Source: Thermoplasmata archaeon (lineage in GTDB: Archaea > Thermoplasmatota > Thermoplasmata > Thermoplasmatales > Thermoplasmataceae). From it: 64,000 nucleotides of DNA. The notes below the pieces were generated by a model. It was not told where the DNA came from. It was given only the letters and a program-made list of their open reading frames with translations, and ran no database searches. The translations under genes and the position numbers were made by a program. How positions within the stretch are numbered: the first letter of the stretch is position 1; each line of letters starts with the position of its first letter. This document shows positions 49,605 through 59,755 of this stretch, piece after piece. The stretch lies in the NCBI GenBank assembly GCA_021816965.1, contig JAKAWU010000002.1, forward strand, positions 1 through 64,000, read 5' to 3'.

Positions 49605-51503
49605 TCACGAATTACCTGATGGCAAGTTCTGTCTTGCCTTTTCACCCATGACCCTGATGAGTTCTATGATTCCCGGATCATCAAGCCCCGTTATATCTCC
49701 AGGATTCTCTCCCATGAATGCGCTTTTCACGATTCTTCTCATTATCTTTCCATTTCTTGTTTTTGGAAGGGTACCTATATGGATCACATGCTTTGGAGAG
49801 AAAGATTTGCCTATGCTGTTCTCAACCTCTTTCCTGATCTGTGTTTCAATGCCTTCTATTCCAGTATAAAATACCACTATGACTTCTCCCTTTACCTGAT
49901 CAGGAATGCCGATGGCAGCAGATTCTATAACACCTTCAACCCTGTCTGCAACTCCCTCCACTTCTGCAGGCCCTATCCTCTTTCCTGCTGTTTTAATAAC
50001 ATCATCGGATCTCCCGTACAGGTAGAAATATCCGTCCCTGTCCATGAGGGCCCAGTCCCCATGGAACCATGTTCCGGGAAACCTTGACCAGTAAGTGCTG
50101 ATGTATTTTTCGTGGTCTCCCCATATCCCTCTTGTCATTGATGGAAGATGCTCCTTTGCACAGAGATACCCAACCTGATCATAAATGTCATTCCCATCGT
50201 TGTCCTTCACTGTTATTCCCATTCCCAGCCCCCTGTAAAGGCAGGCAACCTTCAGTGGCGTTACCGGTGTCGATGCAAGAAAACATCCGATTATGTCAGT
50301 GCCTCCTGATACGTTGCATATGGGAATCTTCCCTTCCCCAAGAACATTGAACAGGTAAAGCCATGATTCCGGATCCCATGGCTCACCTGTTGACGCAAAG
50401 GCTTTTATTCCCTTGAAGGGCCTCCTGATGCCGTGTGCTTTCATGGTTCTCACAAAAGTTGGTGACAGCCCAAGGATAGTTATGCCATTTCTCTCCACCA
50501 TGTCCCATACCCTTTCATCATTGGGAAAGTCCACTGCGCCACTGTACAGGAAGAGTGATCCTCCAATTGAATGTGCACCCATTATCTCCCAGGGGCCCAT
50601 CATCCATCCCAGATCGGTTATCCAGAAAATGGTATCACTTTTCTTGAAATCCGTGTAATAATGCACCTCCTTAACAATATTTATGAATGAGCCACCATGC
50701 ACATGTACAGTGCCCTTTGGCTTGCCAGTGGTTCCTGAAGTATAGAGCATTATGGCAGGATCTTCCGAGGAGGATTTCACCGAGTGGGTATACTTTCCAT
50801 CTGCCATGAGCTTTCTGAAATCCATATCATTCCCGATGTCATTTCCAAGTGTTATGAGATTTATTCCATTTATATCCCTTATGAGAGATGCCATGGGAAT
50901 CTCCTTCCCCTTTCTTTTGTAAGATTCCACAGTCATTACATACTTTATTCCTGAATCTTTGATTCTTATTTCCACGGATTCTTTTCCATATCCTGAAAAC
51001 ATGGGTACTGCAATGGCATTGATCCTCATTATGGCATACATACCAATTATGGCTTCTGGAATCATAGGCATGTATATTCCCACCCTGTCCCCATTCTTTA
51101 TACCAAGATCTGTGAGTGAACCTGCAAATTTGCCCACCTTCTGATCCATCTCACTGTATGTCATGGATCCTATTGTTCCATGCTCATCCTCCCATTTCAT
51201 CGCGAGGGTTTGATCATTTTTGTGCCTCTCAACACAGTTGTATGCAATGTTTATCTTCCCACCAATGTACCAGGTGGTATTTTCCTTCCCCTTTCCTGTA
51301 TCTGTAATCCTGGTGAAGTTCTCGAAAAAATCTATTCCGAGATGCCCAACAAGTCTTTCATAGAATTCCCCCATATGGGCATCTGCGTAATCATAAAGTT
51401 CCTGAATGCTATTTTTTCCCATAAATTTCCTTAATGATTCAAGATTGCTCTTTGCTACAGTTTCTGGTGATGGCTTATATACTGTATCCCTGGAATATTC
51501 CAT
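49605..51503 (-). CDS. acsA: Acetyl-CoA synthetase / acyl-CoA synthetase (AMP-forming)
   Basis: MLYTSGTTGKPKGTVHVHGG, TWFHGDWALMDRDGYFYLYGRSDDVIKTAGKRIGPAEVE, PKTRNGKIMRR. Confidence 0.95.
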   Translation of the reverse strand: MEYSRDTVYKPSPETVAKSNLESLRKFMGKNSIQELYDYADAHMGEFYERLVGHLGIDFFENFTRITDTGKGKENTTWYIGGKINIAYNCVERHKNDQTLAMKWEDEHGTIGSMTYSEMDQKVGKFAGSLTDLGIKNGDRVGIYMPMIPEAIIGMYAIMRINAIAVPMFSGYGKESVEIRIKDSGIKYVMTVESYKRKGKEIPMASLIRDINGINLITLGNDIGNDMDFRKLMADGKYTHSVKSSSEDPAIMLYTSGTTGKPKGTVHVHGGSFINIVKEVHYYTDFKKSDTIFWITDLGWMMGPWEIMGAHSIGGSLFLYSGAVDFPNDERVWDMVERNGITILGLSPTFVRTMKAHGIRRPFKGIKAFASTGEPWDPESWLYLFNVLGEGKIPICNVSGGTDIIGCFLASTPVTPLKVACLYRGLGMGITVKDNDGNDIYDQVGYLCAKEHLPSMTRGIWGDHEKYISTYWSRFPGTWFHGDWALMDRDGYFYLYGRSDDVIKTAGKRIGPAEVEGVADRVEGVIESAAIGIPDQVKGEVIVVFYTGIEGIETQIRKEVENSIGKSFSPKHVIHIGTLPKTRNGKIMRRIVKSAFMGENPGDITGLDDPGIIELIRVMGEKARQNLPSGNS

Positions 51504-51608
51504 ACAGGAAGAGAATAAAACCAGATTTAACTCTTTCCACGCTATTTATCCGGTTGTCTAGGTTGAATCATAACATGAATATGTAATATTTCTATACAGT
51601 GAAGACCT

Positions 51609-52133
51609 ATGGCATCATTGAACGGGAGCATATATGAAAGAGAACTGGTCGCACTTCTTTCAGGAAACAGAAAAGTTGTGGATAAAATATCTAAAAAACT
51701 GGACTTCATTTCCCGTGAATCGTACAGGCATATGGAACAGAACCCATTCTATGTCACCAGGGCAGCAGGATCAAAGGGTGCAGATATAGTTGCTGCAAGG
51801 TATGATGTAACTTTTGTAATAGAGGTAAAAAGTTCCCTGAATCAAGTTCTCACTTTCTCCTCATCTTCAGGAAAGAATCAGGAACAGGCAGAGAGAGTCG
51901 GAGAAAGATGTAGCAAATCTGGTCTTTTCCTTACGTACGCATACAGGATGAAGAATGCTAATGGAGATCCCTGGATGATGTTCAGGGTTCCTGGGAATCC
52001 AAAAGGAAATGCCAGAAGATTGTACAGTATTCTACCTGAAATTGAGATAACAAAAAATAACAATTATGTGATGAAGTGGGAAAAAGGGTTGCCACTTCAC
52101 TCGCTCATGCAGTACCTGAAAGATTCAGAGTGA
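51609..52133 (+). CDS. hjc: Holliday junction resolvase Hjc
   Basis: GSIYERELVALL, RAAGSKGADIVAARYDVTFVIEVKSS. Confidence 0.85.
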   Translation: MASLNGSIYERELVALLSGNRKVVDKISKKLDFISRESYRHMEQNPFYVTRAAGSKGADIVAARYDVTFVIEVKSSLNQVLTFSSSSGKNQEQAERVGERCSKSGLFLTYAYRMKNANGDPWMMFRVPGNPKGNARRLYSILPEIEITKNNNYVMKWEKGLPLHSLMQYLKDSE

Positions 52134-53486
52134 CTGTTTTATTCCTTTTTCGAATGCATCCATGCCTTCATCGATCTGGCTGTCTGTGATGATCAGAGGA
52201 GGTATGAGCCTTATGGAGCTTTCACCTGTTCCAAGCACTATTATTCCATTCTGGAATGCCTTGTATTCCAGTGTGTCCCTGAATTTTGTGAATGGCTCCC
52301 TGGTTTTTCTGTCCTTTACGAAGTCCAATGCCTGCATTAGGCCTATTCCCCTTACATCACCTATGACATCATATTTTTCCTGGAGTTCCTCGAGCCTCTT
52401 CCTCATGTGGTGGCCCCTCTTTTCGGCATTCTGCACTGCATTCTCCTTCTTCATTGCCTCGATTGTTGCTGTACATGAAACTGATGCAAGAACATTTCCT
52501 CCATAGGTGTTTGAGTGAAGCCCCTGTTCAGGGAAGTCAAGGTCTGCTTTGAAAACAGTTGCTCCCATGGGTATTCCGTTTGCAATTGCCTTTGCAAGGG
52601 ACATGACATCAGGCTCAACGCCAAAGTGCTCAGAAGCAAACCATTTTCCTGTTCTCCCAAAACCAGATTGAACCTCATCCATTATGAGAAGCATATCATT
52701 GTCATGTGCAAGCTTGATGAGCCTCTTATGGAAATTTTTAGGAGGAACCACGTATCCACCTTCCCCCTGTATGGGTTCCACAAGTATGGCTGCGATGTTT
52801 TCCTTGGGGGCGTACATCTTCAGTGTGTATTTCTCTATAAAGTCAATGGCTGCGTTCTCAAGATCTTCCGGATTCTCGTAGCCATCTATTCCGAATGGGT
52901 TTCTGTAAGGGTTCGGGAAAGGTACATGCTCTACGCCTGGCATGCTGGGAAACAGCCCTTTTTTCTGTATTCCCTTGGATGCGGTAAATGAAAGTGCACC
53001 CTGTGATCTTCCATGAAATCCTCCAATGAATGCTATGAATCCCTGTTTCTTCTTGTTTATTTTTGCAACTTTTATGGCAGCCTCGTTGCTCTCTGTTCCG
53101 CTGTTCGTGAAGAAGACTTTCTTATCAAATTTTCCTGGCACTATGGACTCTATTGCCTTCGCTGCATCTACCTGTTCCCTGTAATAGAAGTCAGTCCCTG
53201 CAAAATGCCAGAGTTTCCATATCTGTTCCTGAACCTTCTCTGTTATGTATGGATGGATGTGTCCCATGTTGTTAACGCTGATTCCTGCTGCAAAATCAAT
53301 GAAAACATTATCATCCACGTCTTCGATGTAAACTCCTTTTCCCCTTCTTGCAACCACTGGCAGAGATTTTGTACTTGTGGCAAGATATTTTGTATCCTCA
53401 TCCACAATCACTCTTGCGTTGGGCCCCGGAGGTATGGTTTTAATATTTACCTTCATTTCAAAATCTTCTTTAGTACTTTCCTGCAA
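52125..53486 (-). CDS. Class III PLP-dependent aminotransferase
   Basis: [68 protein letters not shown]. Confidence 0.93.
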   Translation of the reverse strand: MQESTKEDFEMKVNIKTIPPGPNARVIVDEDTKYLATSTKSLPVVARRGKGVYIEDVDDNVFIDFAAGISVNNMGHIHPYITEKVQEQIWKLWHFAGTDFYYREQVDAAKAIESIVPGKFDKKVFFTNSGTESNEAAIKVAKINKKKQGFIAFIGGFHGRSQGALSFTASKGIQKKGLFPSMPGVEHVPFPNPYRNPFGIDGYENPEDLENAAIDFIEKYTLKMYAPKENIAAILVEPIQGEGGYVVPPKNFHKRLIKLAHDNDMLLIMDEVQSGFGRTGKWFASEHFGVEPDVMSLAKAIANGIPMGATVFKADLDFPEQGLHSNTYGGNVLASVSCTATIEAMKKENAVQNAEKRGHHMRKRLEELQEKYDVIGDVRGIGLMQALDFVKDRKTREPFTKFRDTLEYKAFQNGIIVLGTGESSIRLIPPLIITDSQIDEGMDAFEKGIKQSL

Positions 53487-53600
53487 AAAATCACCATATA
53501 GTCATATTGTGGGTTTATATATAGATTTTTGAATGAAAATCGGAAGAAAAATACGAATTTCGCACATATATTTTTAATATTATCCGGGCATAGAGAGATA

Positions 53601-54593
53601 ATGGCATCCAATGGGGAAAACACATTCCTGTTAGAATTTTATCGTGACGAGATCACAGATCAGGAATTTTACAGGAGACTTTCTAGAATAATGCGCAGCG
53701 AGAAAGCAAAGGATGATCTGATAAGATTATCGGAAATTGAGAGCAGGCATGCAAATTTCTGGAAATCAAAACTTGAAAAGAATGGAGTCAGTGTGGATCA
53801 TATAAAATACAGGAAATTTAGCGTCCTAATCCACCTTTTCCTTTATAGATTCCTCAGAATTAACCTCACTGTGAACCTGCTTGAGAAGGGTGAAGTTGAC
53901 AGTATTCTGAGATACAGAAACTTCCTAAAGAAAACAACTGACAGCGATACAATATCCGGCCTGAATAAGATCATTGAGGATGAGATAAGCCATGAGAAAC
54001 TGTTCGATGACATGAGTCCTTCAAAGGAAACGTCCCTTGAAAATATACGTTCTTTCATATATGGTGTGAGCGATGGTGTGGTTGAGGTTCTTGCTGCAAT
54101 GGCAGGACTGTATGGAATATTATCCAGCAATTTTCTTGTGGCCCTTGGAGGTTTCGTGGTTGCTATCGGTGGAACAATCAGCATGAGTTTAGGGGCATAT
54201 CTCTCAAGATCGTCTGAGAGTGATTTCCGTATTGGTGAAATAAAGAGGAGGGTTGTGATCGAGGATCGCATTGAAGACCAAAAGCAGAAACAGATAAAAC
54301 ATGAAAATACAAAGTCAAAAGAGTCTGCTTTTAACACCGGGATATCTTACCTTTTTGGATCTGCATTCCCAATAATACCATTTCTCTTTCCTCTTGGCAT
54401 ATATTCCCTAATCATTGCAATCATACTTGTGGTTATTGTTCAGGCAGTGAGCAATGGAATTGTGGCAGTTGCACTGAACACCCCAATACTGAGATCTGCA
54501 ACTAGAGCTGCTGTTCTATCACTAGCTGCTGCAATAATCACATATGTGGTGGGAGTAATGTTCCATACATACTTCAACATCACACTGGTTTAA
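53601..54593 (+). CDS. Ferritin-like domain fused to VIT1/CCC1-type transporter domain
   Basis: LSEIESRHANFW and IIEDEISHEKLF (two ExxH), then SDGVVEVLAAMAGLYGI and membrane helices; start refined to ATG 53601. Confidence 0.88.
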   Translation: MASNGENTFLLEFYRDEITDQEFYRRLSRIMRSEKAKDDLIRLSEIESRHANFWKSKLEKNGVSVDHIKYRKFSVLIHLFLYRFLRINLTVNLLEKGEVDSILRYRNFLKKTTDSDTISGLNKIIEDEISHEKLFDDMSPSKETSLENIRSFIYGVSDGVVEVLAAMAGLYGILSSNFLVALGGFVVAIGGTISMSLGAYLSRSSESDFRIGEIKRRVVIEDRIEDQKQKQIKHENTKSKESAFNTGISYLFGSAFPIIPFLFPLGIYSLIIAIILVVIVQAVSNGIVAVALNTPILRSATRAAVLSLAAAIITYVVGVMFHTYFNITLV

Positions 54594-54929
54594 TTGTGAA
54601 ATTTCCTGCAACAATTGGCTCCCTCATTAATATGAGGAAATTTTCTATATTTTTCACATAAACCGGATAGGAAAGAATTTCATCACAGATACAACATCCA
54701 TTATCAAAAGCAGTCCCAAAACTGGCTGATTGGAACAAACACCATAGACTGACCAGTTGCAAAACCGAAAGGTAATTAAAAGAATATTGATCTATTTACA
54801 TGCTAATTTGGTCTCAGCCCAGAGAGCATGTTCATTCGTAGATTGAATTTATATATTTGTTATAAGTTATCCAATCCTCAATTACAATTATTTTGTGACC
54901 AACTGATTTAAGCCAAGATGCAAATTTTT

Positions 54930-55230
54930 TTCCTTTGTCTCCAAAGTGTCCTAAAATGTTGCCATATGAAACATAATTTGAAACCTTCAGATCGACTTAT
55001 CAATTCAAAGTGAGTGATCTCATGATTGATAAGGACCTAAATGCAGCAATAAAAATACAAATCATTGGCGGGATAAAGGTGTGGAAAGTGATTTCCAATT
55101 GATATCTGGTGAAAGTGCTAAAGATGCGAAACTCTCAAAGGTGGGCCTACAAGTTGTCATTCTATGAAGAAGGAACTTCCAATTCCTTTCAGGGTGGAGA
55201 GGATGATAGGAAAAGGCTGAATTGCCATTC
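54930..55230 (+). pseudogene. Decayed TnpB/OrfB (IS200/IS605) C-terminal relic
   Basis: Frame-shifted fragments: VLKCCHMKHNLKPSDRL, then DLMIDKDLNAAIKIQ, then GVESDFQLISGESAKDAKLS, matching the canonical CxxCGxxxxxLxLSDRxxxCxxCGxxxDRDLNAAINI order. Confidence 0.72.
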
Positions 55231-55335
55231 ATAAGATAGGAGATTAAAAAGGTGTGAATACACATTATATTTTAAATTTATTTTACATGTAAAAAATTTT
55301 ATGAACATGAAAATAATTCTGATCAGTGATTCATA

Positions 55336-57015
55336 ATGACGAGATTCGTGCTTATTTCTGACAGTACGCTCAGCTATGAATATCGTAATTTCCCACTTTT
55401 GGAATTTTTGCCTTGTGCTCCCGGGGCTGCGATCCCAGAAAGCATATACAAATTCCTCAAGGGCCCTCCCCCTCCATCCAAACCAAATGGGGAAGCAAAA
55501 TTCGCACCTTACTCCATAAGAAAACTTGAGGCGGCGCTTCTTTCCAAATTCCCCCGGAATCAGATTGCGGTTGCACATGAAGATTATCTTGAAAATTTCA
55601 TTAAAGACGATACCGAGATCATAGGGGTTTCCACCATGGATCCACTGGGCATAGGCCCCACTACCATGTCATATTATGCACTTCTCGGCGGAAACCTTGA
55701 TGCTTGGGTCCGGAGGGACTGGGACATTCTAATGAAAAGAATCAACCTGGCAAGAAAGGGCAAGAAAGCAAAACTGCTCATAGGCGGCCCCGGTGTCTGG
55801 GAGTTCACTATCCTGAGGGATGAGATTGACAAATACAACTTTGATTATATTTTCCAGGGAGAAGCAGATGACATCATATCCCTGCTTTTTGAGCAGATAT
55901 CCCAGAATTCCATAGACAAAAACCTGTTCAGGGAAGGCTACATTTCCTATGATAGCAATTTCAGGAGGATACAAAAGCATGATCCACTGTTCCTTTCCAG
56001 AGGTTTCTCGAAGGGATCCTATCCAAAAATGGAAGAGATTCCTCTTATAGTTGAACCATCCGTGAAGGGAATGGTGGAGATCATGAGGGGGTGCGGTGTT
56101 GGATGTGACTTCTGTGAAGTGACCCTGAGGCCACTCAGATATGAGACATTTGAAAACATTGTGAAGGAGATCGAAGTGAACAGAAACGCTGGAATGACAA
56201 ATTCCTGGCTACATTCAGATGAGGTATTCGGTTTCAGGCATGGGAACATGTTCGCTCCAAATGAAGATGCACTTGCAGAGCTTTTCAGCACCGTTATGGG
56301 AATAAAGGGCATACAAACATCAAATCCAACTCATGGAAGAATATCAATTCCTGCTGGATTTCCTGATATGATGGAAAAGCTTTCACGCATATTGAAATCG
56401 GGCCCAGATAACTGGATAGGAATTCAGACAGGAGTCGAAACAGGAAGTGATGAACTTGCTAAAAAACATATGCCTAATAAGACACTTCCACTCAGGATCG
56501 GACCGGATGGAAGCTGGCAGGATATAGTTTGGGAAGGAGTTTCTGTTGAGACTAGGAATTACTGGAGACCGGCTTTCACGCTGCAGGTGGGGCAGGCAGA
56601 GGAGACACCTGATGATAACTGGAAAACCATTGAAATGATTAACAGGTTGAGCAATTCATACGTGGATGGGAGGCCCTTTGAATTCACCGTTACACCTCTC
56701 GTGAATGTTCCTCTTGGAAGGATCAAGTCGAGAGATCTGAACACAAACATGCTCACCCCGGATATGATGGCAGTATATTATGCAGCGTATCGTCATCTTG
56801 CAAAGATGGCCCTGAGAGATGGATTCAGGGATACTCAGGGAAATTTCCTCTCAAGGGTTGGAACAGGAACAATAATCTCGACAGGTGGTTATCTGATGAT
56901 GAAATTCATCGAGAAGAAAGCCATGAAGATGGGAGTGGATCTGGAAAAAGTAAAAAGATACGGCGTTGAGAACAATGACAGGATAGGCACTCTCTCCGCA
57001 CTTTCAAGAGCATGA
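55336..57015 (+). CDS. Radical SAM protein with N-terminal B12-binding-like domain
   Basis: MRGCGVGCDFCEVTLRPLRYE (CxxxCxxC), IIGVSTMDPLGIGP and LLIGGPGVWEF in N-terminal Rossmann-like region. Confidence 0.88.
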   Translation: MTRFVLISDSTLSYEYRNFPLLEFLPCAPGAAIPESIYKFLKGPPPPSKPNGEAKFAPYSIRKLEAALLSKFPRNQIAVAHEDYLENFIKDDTEIIGVSTMDPLGIGPTTMSYYALLGGNLDAWVRRDWDILMKRINLARKGKKAKLLIGGPGVWEFTILRDEIDKYNFDYIFQGEADDIISLLFEQISQNSIDKNLFREGYISYDSNFRRIQKHDPLFLSRGFSKGSYPKMEEIPLIVEPSVKGMVEIMRGCGVGCDFCEVTLRPLRYETFENIVKEIEVNRNAGMTNSWLHSDEVFGFRHGNMFAPNEDALAELFSTVMGIKGIQTSNPTHGRISIPAGFPDMMEKLSRILKSGPDNWIGIQTGVETGSDELAKKHMPNKTLPLRIGPDGSWQDIVWEGVSVETRNYWRPAFTLQVGQAEETPDDNWKTIEMINRLSNSYVDGRPFEFTVTPLVNVPLGRIKSRDLNTNMLTPDMMAVYYAAYRHLAKMALRDGFRDTQGNFLSRVGTGTIISTGGYLMMKFIEKKAMKMGVDLEKVKRYGVENNDRIGTLSALSRA

Positions 57016-57080
57016 GCATCAGTACCCATTTTCCTGCCATATTTTTAATATCCATTATTGATAGGTAAACAGGTGCGTAA

Positions 57081-58121
57081 TTGAAGGAGATATTCTCCAT
57101 CGGTGAAGAGACAACAGAATATAATGTGGGAAATGGTATTGCAGGAATGGCAATTTCTAAAATGGAAAAAACTGTCTATATCACTTCTTCAACAATAACG
57201 AACAGATTCTCTAAGATTCTGGATCTTCCAGATGAAAGAACAATAATGGTCGAGGATGGTGAGAATGCCAAATCGTTTGAAACTTATGAGAGTATTATTT
57301 CAACACTCCTTGGCATGGATATCCAGAGAGACCACACACTCTGCTATATAGGGGGAGGAACCTTAGGAGATATTTCAGGTTTCGTTGCTTCAACATACAT
57401 GAGAGGCATAGAACTTGTTGCTATTCCTACCACATTGCTTTCCATGATAGATAGTTCCATTGGAGGAAAAAATGGGATAAATGTTTCGGGAAAAAAGAAC
57501 ATGGCTGGAACTTTCAGGAATCCACACACCATCTTCGCCGATACTATGTTCATTGAAAATCAGAAAGATCTGGTAAAAAATGGCCTTCCCGAGGCAATTA
57601 AACACGGAATGATACTTAAGGCAAAACTCATAGAGAAACTGGAAAAATTCAGCATGGATCGGTTGATGCATTCTGCCAATCTGGAAGAATTTATCCTGGA
57701 AAACGCAAGAATAAAATCAGATGTGTGCAACACCGATCCTTTTGATATGAAGAGGTTCAGGAATATTTTGAATTTCGGGCATACTGTGGGACATGGGATT
57801 GAAGCAGCTTCTGGATGGCTTGTTAGCCATGGTGAGGCAGTAATGTCTGGAATGATTTTGGAGGCCTTGGCAACTCAAAACATGGGCCTTACTGACCCTG
57901 AAGTGCCGCAAAGGCTCTTGAATCTATCGAAGAGATATGGAATAGATATTGAGAGAACAAAGAATTTTTATGAAAAAATCATAGAATATATCAAATTCGA
58001 CAAAAAGGTGAGCGGAAACAGAATATTTCTCCCTGTAATCAGGGATGTAGGAGTTTCAGAGGTGAAGGAGATGGATTTAAAAAAGTTCATGGATGCGCTG
58101 GAAAGCATCCTGGAGGATTGA
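57081..58121 (+). CDS. aroB: 3-dehydroquinate synthase
   Basis: CYIGGGTLGDISGFVASTYMRGIELVAIPTTLLSMIDSSIGGKNGIN, NFGHTVGHGIEAA. Confidence 0.95.
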   Translation: MKEIFSIGEETTEYNVGNGIAGMAISKMEKTVYITSSTITNRFSKILDLPDERTIMVEDGENAKSFETYESIISTLLGMDIQRDHTLCYIGGGTLGDISGFVASTYMRGIELVAIPTTLLSMIDSSIGGKNGINVSGKKNMAGTFRNPHTIFADTMFIENQKDLVKNGLPEAIKHGMILKAKLIEKLEKFSMDRLMHSANLEEFILENARIKSDVCNTDPFDMKRFRNILNFGHTVGHGIEAASGWLVSHGEAVMSGMILEALATQNMGLTDPEVPQRLLNLSKRYGIDIERTKNFYEKIIEYIKFDKKVSGNRIFLPVIRDVGVSEVKEMDLKKFMDALESILED

Positions 58122-58949
58122 ATGCTTCTGGGTCTAATCGGGAATCCTGTCAGCATGTCATGGAGCGATATGCTGTTCAACACCATATTCAGGCTCGAAG
58201 ATTCTGGCAATCTTTATCTTGCTGCAAATGTGGCCCCTGAATCAGTTCCATCTCTTCTGAACATAAAACTGTGCCCCTTTGATGCATTCAACGTGACTGC
58301 CCCATATAAAGAAACAGTTCTCTTGAACATACCAGACAGGATGCCTGCAGTGTGGAAAATTGGTTCCACTAACCTTGTAGTGAGGAATAAGGAAAGCTTC
58401 ATGGCCCATAACACAGACTATTACGGATTTCTTAAAACACTTATAAAGAATGATGTCTCTATAGATGGAAAGGACGTGGCCATCTGCGGAACCGGTGGGG
58501 TAGCCAGGACAGTTCTATATTCGATCCTGACAGAATTTTCTCCTGAAAGTGTCCATATTCTTTCCAGGAATCCGGCATCTGCTGTAAAGAGATTTTCGGG
58601 CACATCCATGTTCTCAAGCATTAAGGTTGGGGGATATGATGAAAAAAATGACTTTGATGTCATTGTGAACTGCACAAGCCTTGGGATGAGGAGGGATGAT
58701 CCCTCTCCTGTGGGAAGTGGCAGATTCAGGAAGGGTTCCATTGCAATTGACCTGACATACCAGAACCCTGTGACAGCCTTCATGAAGAACGCTATTGAGA
58801 AAGGAGGGATGGGCATAAATGGAAGAGATATGTTCTTTGCGCAGGCCATGGAAACATACAGAATTGTTTTTGGAGATTATCCAAAAAAGGACATATTCAG
58901 GAAAGCAGAGGAGGCTGTCATATCATGGGCGGAAGAGAAATTACCATAA
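58122..58949 (+). CDS. aroE: Shikimate dehydrogenase
   Basis: LLGLIGNPVSMSWSDMLFN, NVTAPYKE, NTDYYGF, AICGTGGVARTVL. Confidence 0.93.
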   Translation: MLLGLIGNPVSMSWSDMLFNTIFRLEDSGNLYLAANVAPESVPSLLNIKLCPFDAFNVTAPYKETVLLNIPDRMPAVWKIGSTNLVVRNKESFMAHNTDYYGFLKTLIKNDVSIDGKDVAICGTGGVARTVLYSILTEFSPESVHILSRNPASAVKRFSGTSMFSSIKVGGYDEKNDFDVIVNCTSLGMRRDDPSPVGSGRFRKGSIAIDLTYQNPVTAFMKNAIEKGGMGINGRDMFFAQAMETYRIVFGDYPKKDIFRKAEEAVISWAEEKLP

Positions 58950-59755
58950 GGGTGAATTCCGGGATATCAGTGATCAGCGCATTTCCCACAGGAAATGGTG
59001 CTGCTGTTGCAACGGATATCCCAATGAAAGCAATACTTGAACCTTCCAAATCCAAAGGCGCATTTGAATACCTTATAGATCATATTTATTCACGTCTTGG
59101 TGGAAACAGGAATGTTAATTTCAGGATTCTGTCTGAAATCCCACAGAGGCAGGGAATGAAGAGTAGCAGCGCACTGGTTGGAAGCATGTTGCTTGCATAC
59201 TGTAAATTTAACTCCATAGAATTAAGCAGGGAAGAAACGCTCAGAGCAGGATCAGAAATATCAATAGATGCGGGACTTTCGTACACAGGGGCAACGGATG
59301 ATCTTGCAGCAAGCATATATGGTGGGCTGTGCATATGCAACAACAACAGTAGATCTTTAGAAAGAAGGCTTAATGTGAACAGAGATCCATGTATTATTAT
59401 CCCGGGTGAACCGGGACAGGGAAGCAATTCCTTTGGACAGAATGATTTCTCATGGCTGAAGACAGTCTATGACAGAATGTGGAAAATGGTGGACAGGAAG
59501 ACCATGAGCATCATTGCAGTGGCAAACGGGAATTACATGGGCCATATGTCCAGGAACCACATACCTTACAGCCAGTTGCAGGGGCTTAACTTCAACATCT
59601 GCGGTATCAATGGAAGGGGGCCATCTATGTTTCTTATGTACGATTCCGATCGTATAATGCTCAAGGACGCGTCAGATATGAGGAAAAGAGGGATGAATAT
59701 TCTTGAAACGCACATTACAAACAGGGGTGCCCTGATCCATGAAAAAAAATCTTAG
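58925..59755 (+). CDS. Archaeal GHMP-type shikimate kinase
   Basis: FPTGNGAAVATDIP, RQGMKSSSALVGSML, position between aroE and aroA. Confidence 0.9.
   Translation: MGGREITIRVNSGISVISAFPTGNGAAVATDIPMKAILEPSKSKGAFEYLIDHIYSRLGGNRNVNFRILSEIPQRQGMKSSSALVGSMLLAYCKFNSIELSREETLRAGSEISIDAGLSYTGATDDLAASIYGGLCICNNNSRSLERRLNVNRDPCIIIPGEPGQGSNSFGQNDFSWLKTVYDRMWKMVDRKTMSIIAVANGNYMGHMSRNHIPYSQLQGLNFNICGINGRGPSMFLMYDSDRIMLKDASDMRKRGMNILETHITNRGALIHEKKS

Noticed and set aside
51599-51637. GTG-started 12-codon ORF overlapping hjc start, similar to the SSB and sdhA minicistrons
   Set aside because: Depends on a GTG start and no clear TATA box at the right distance; likely chance.
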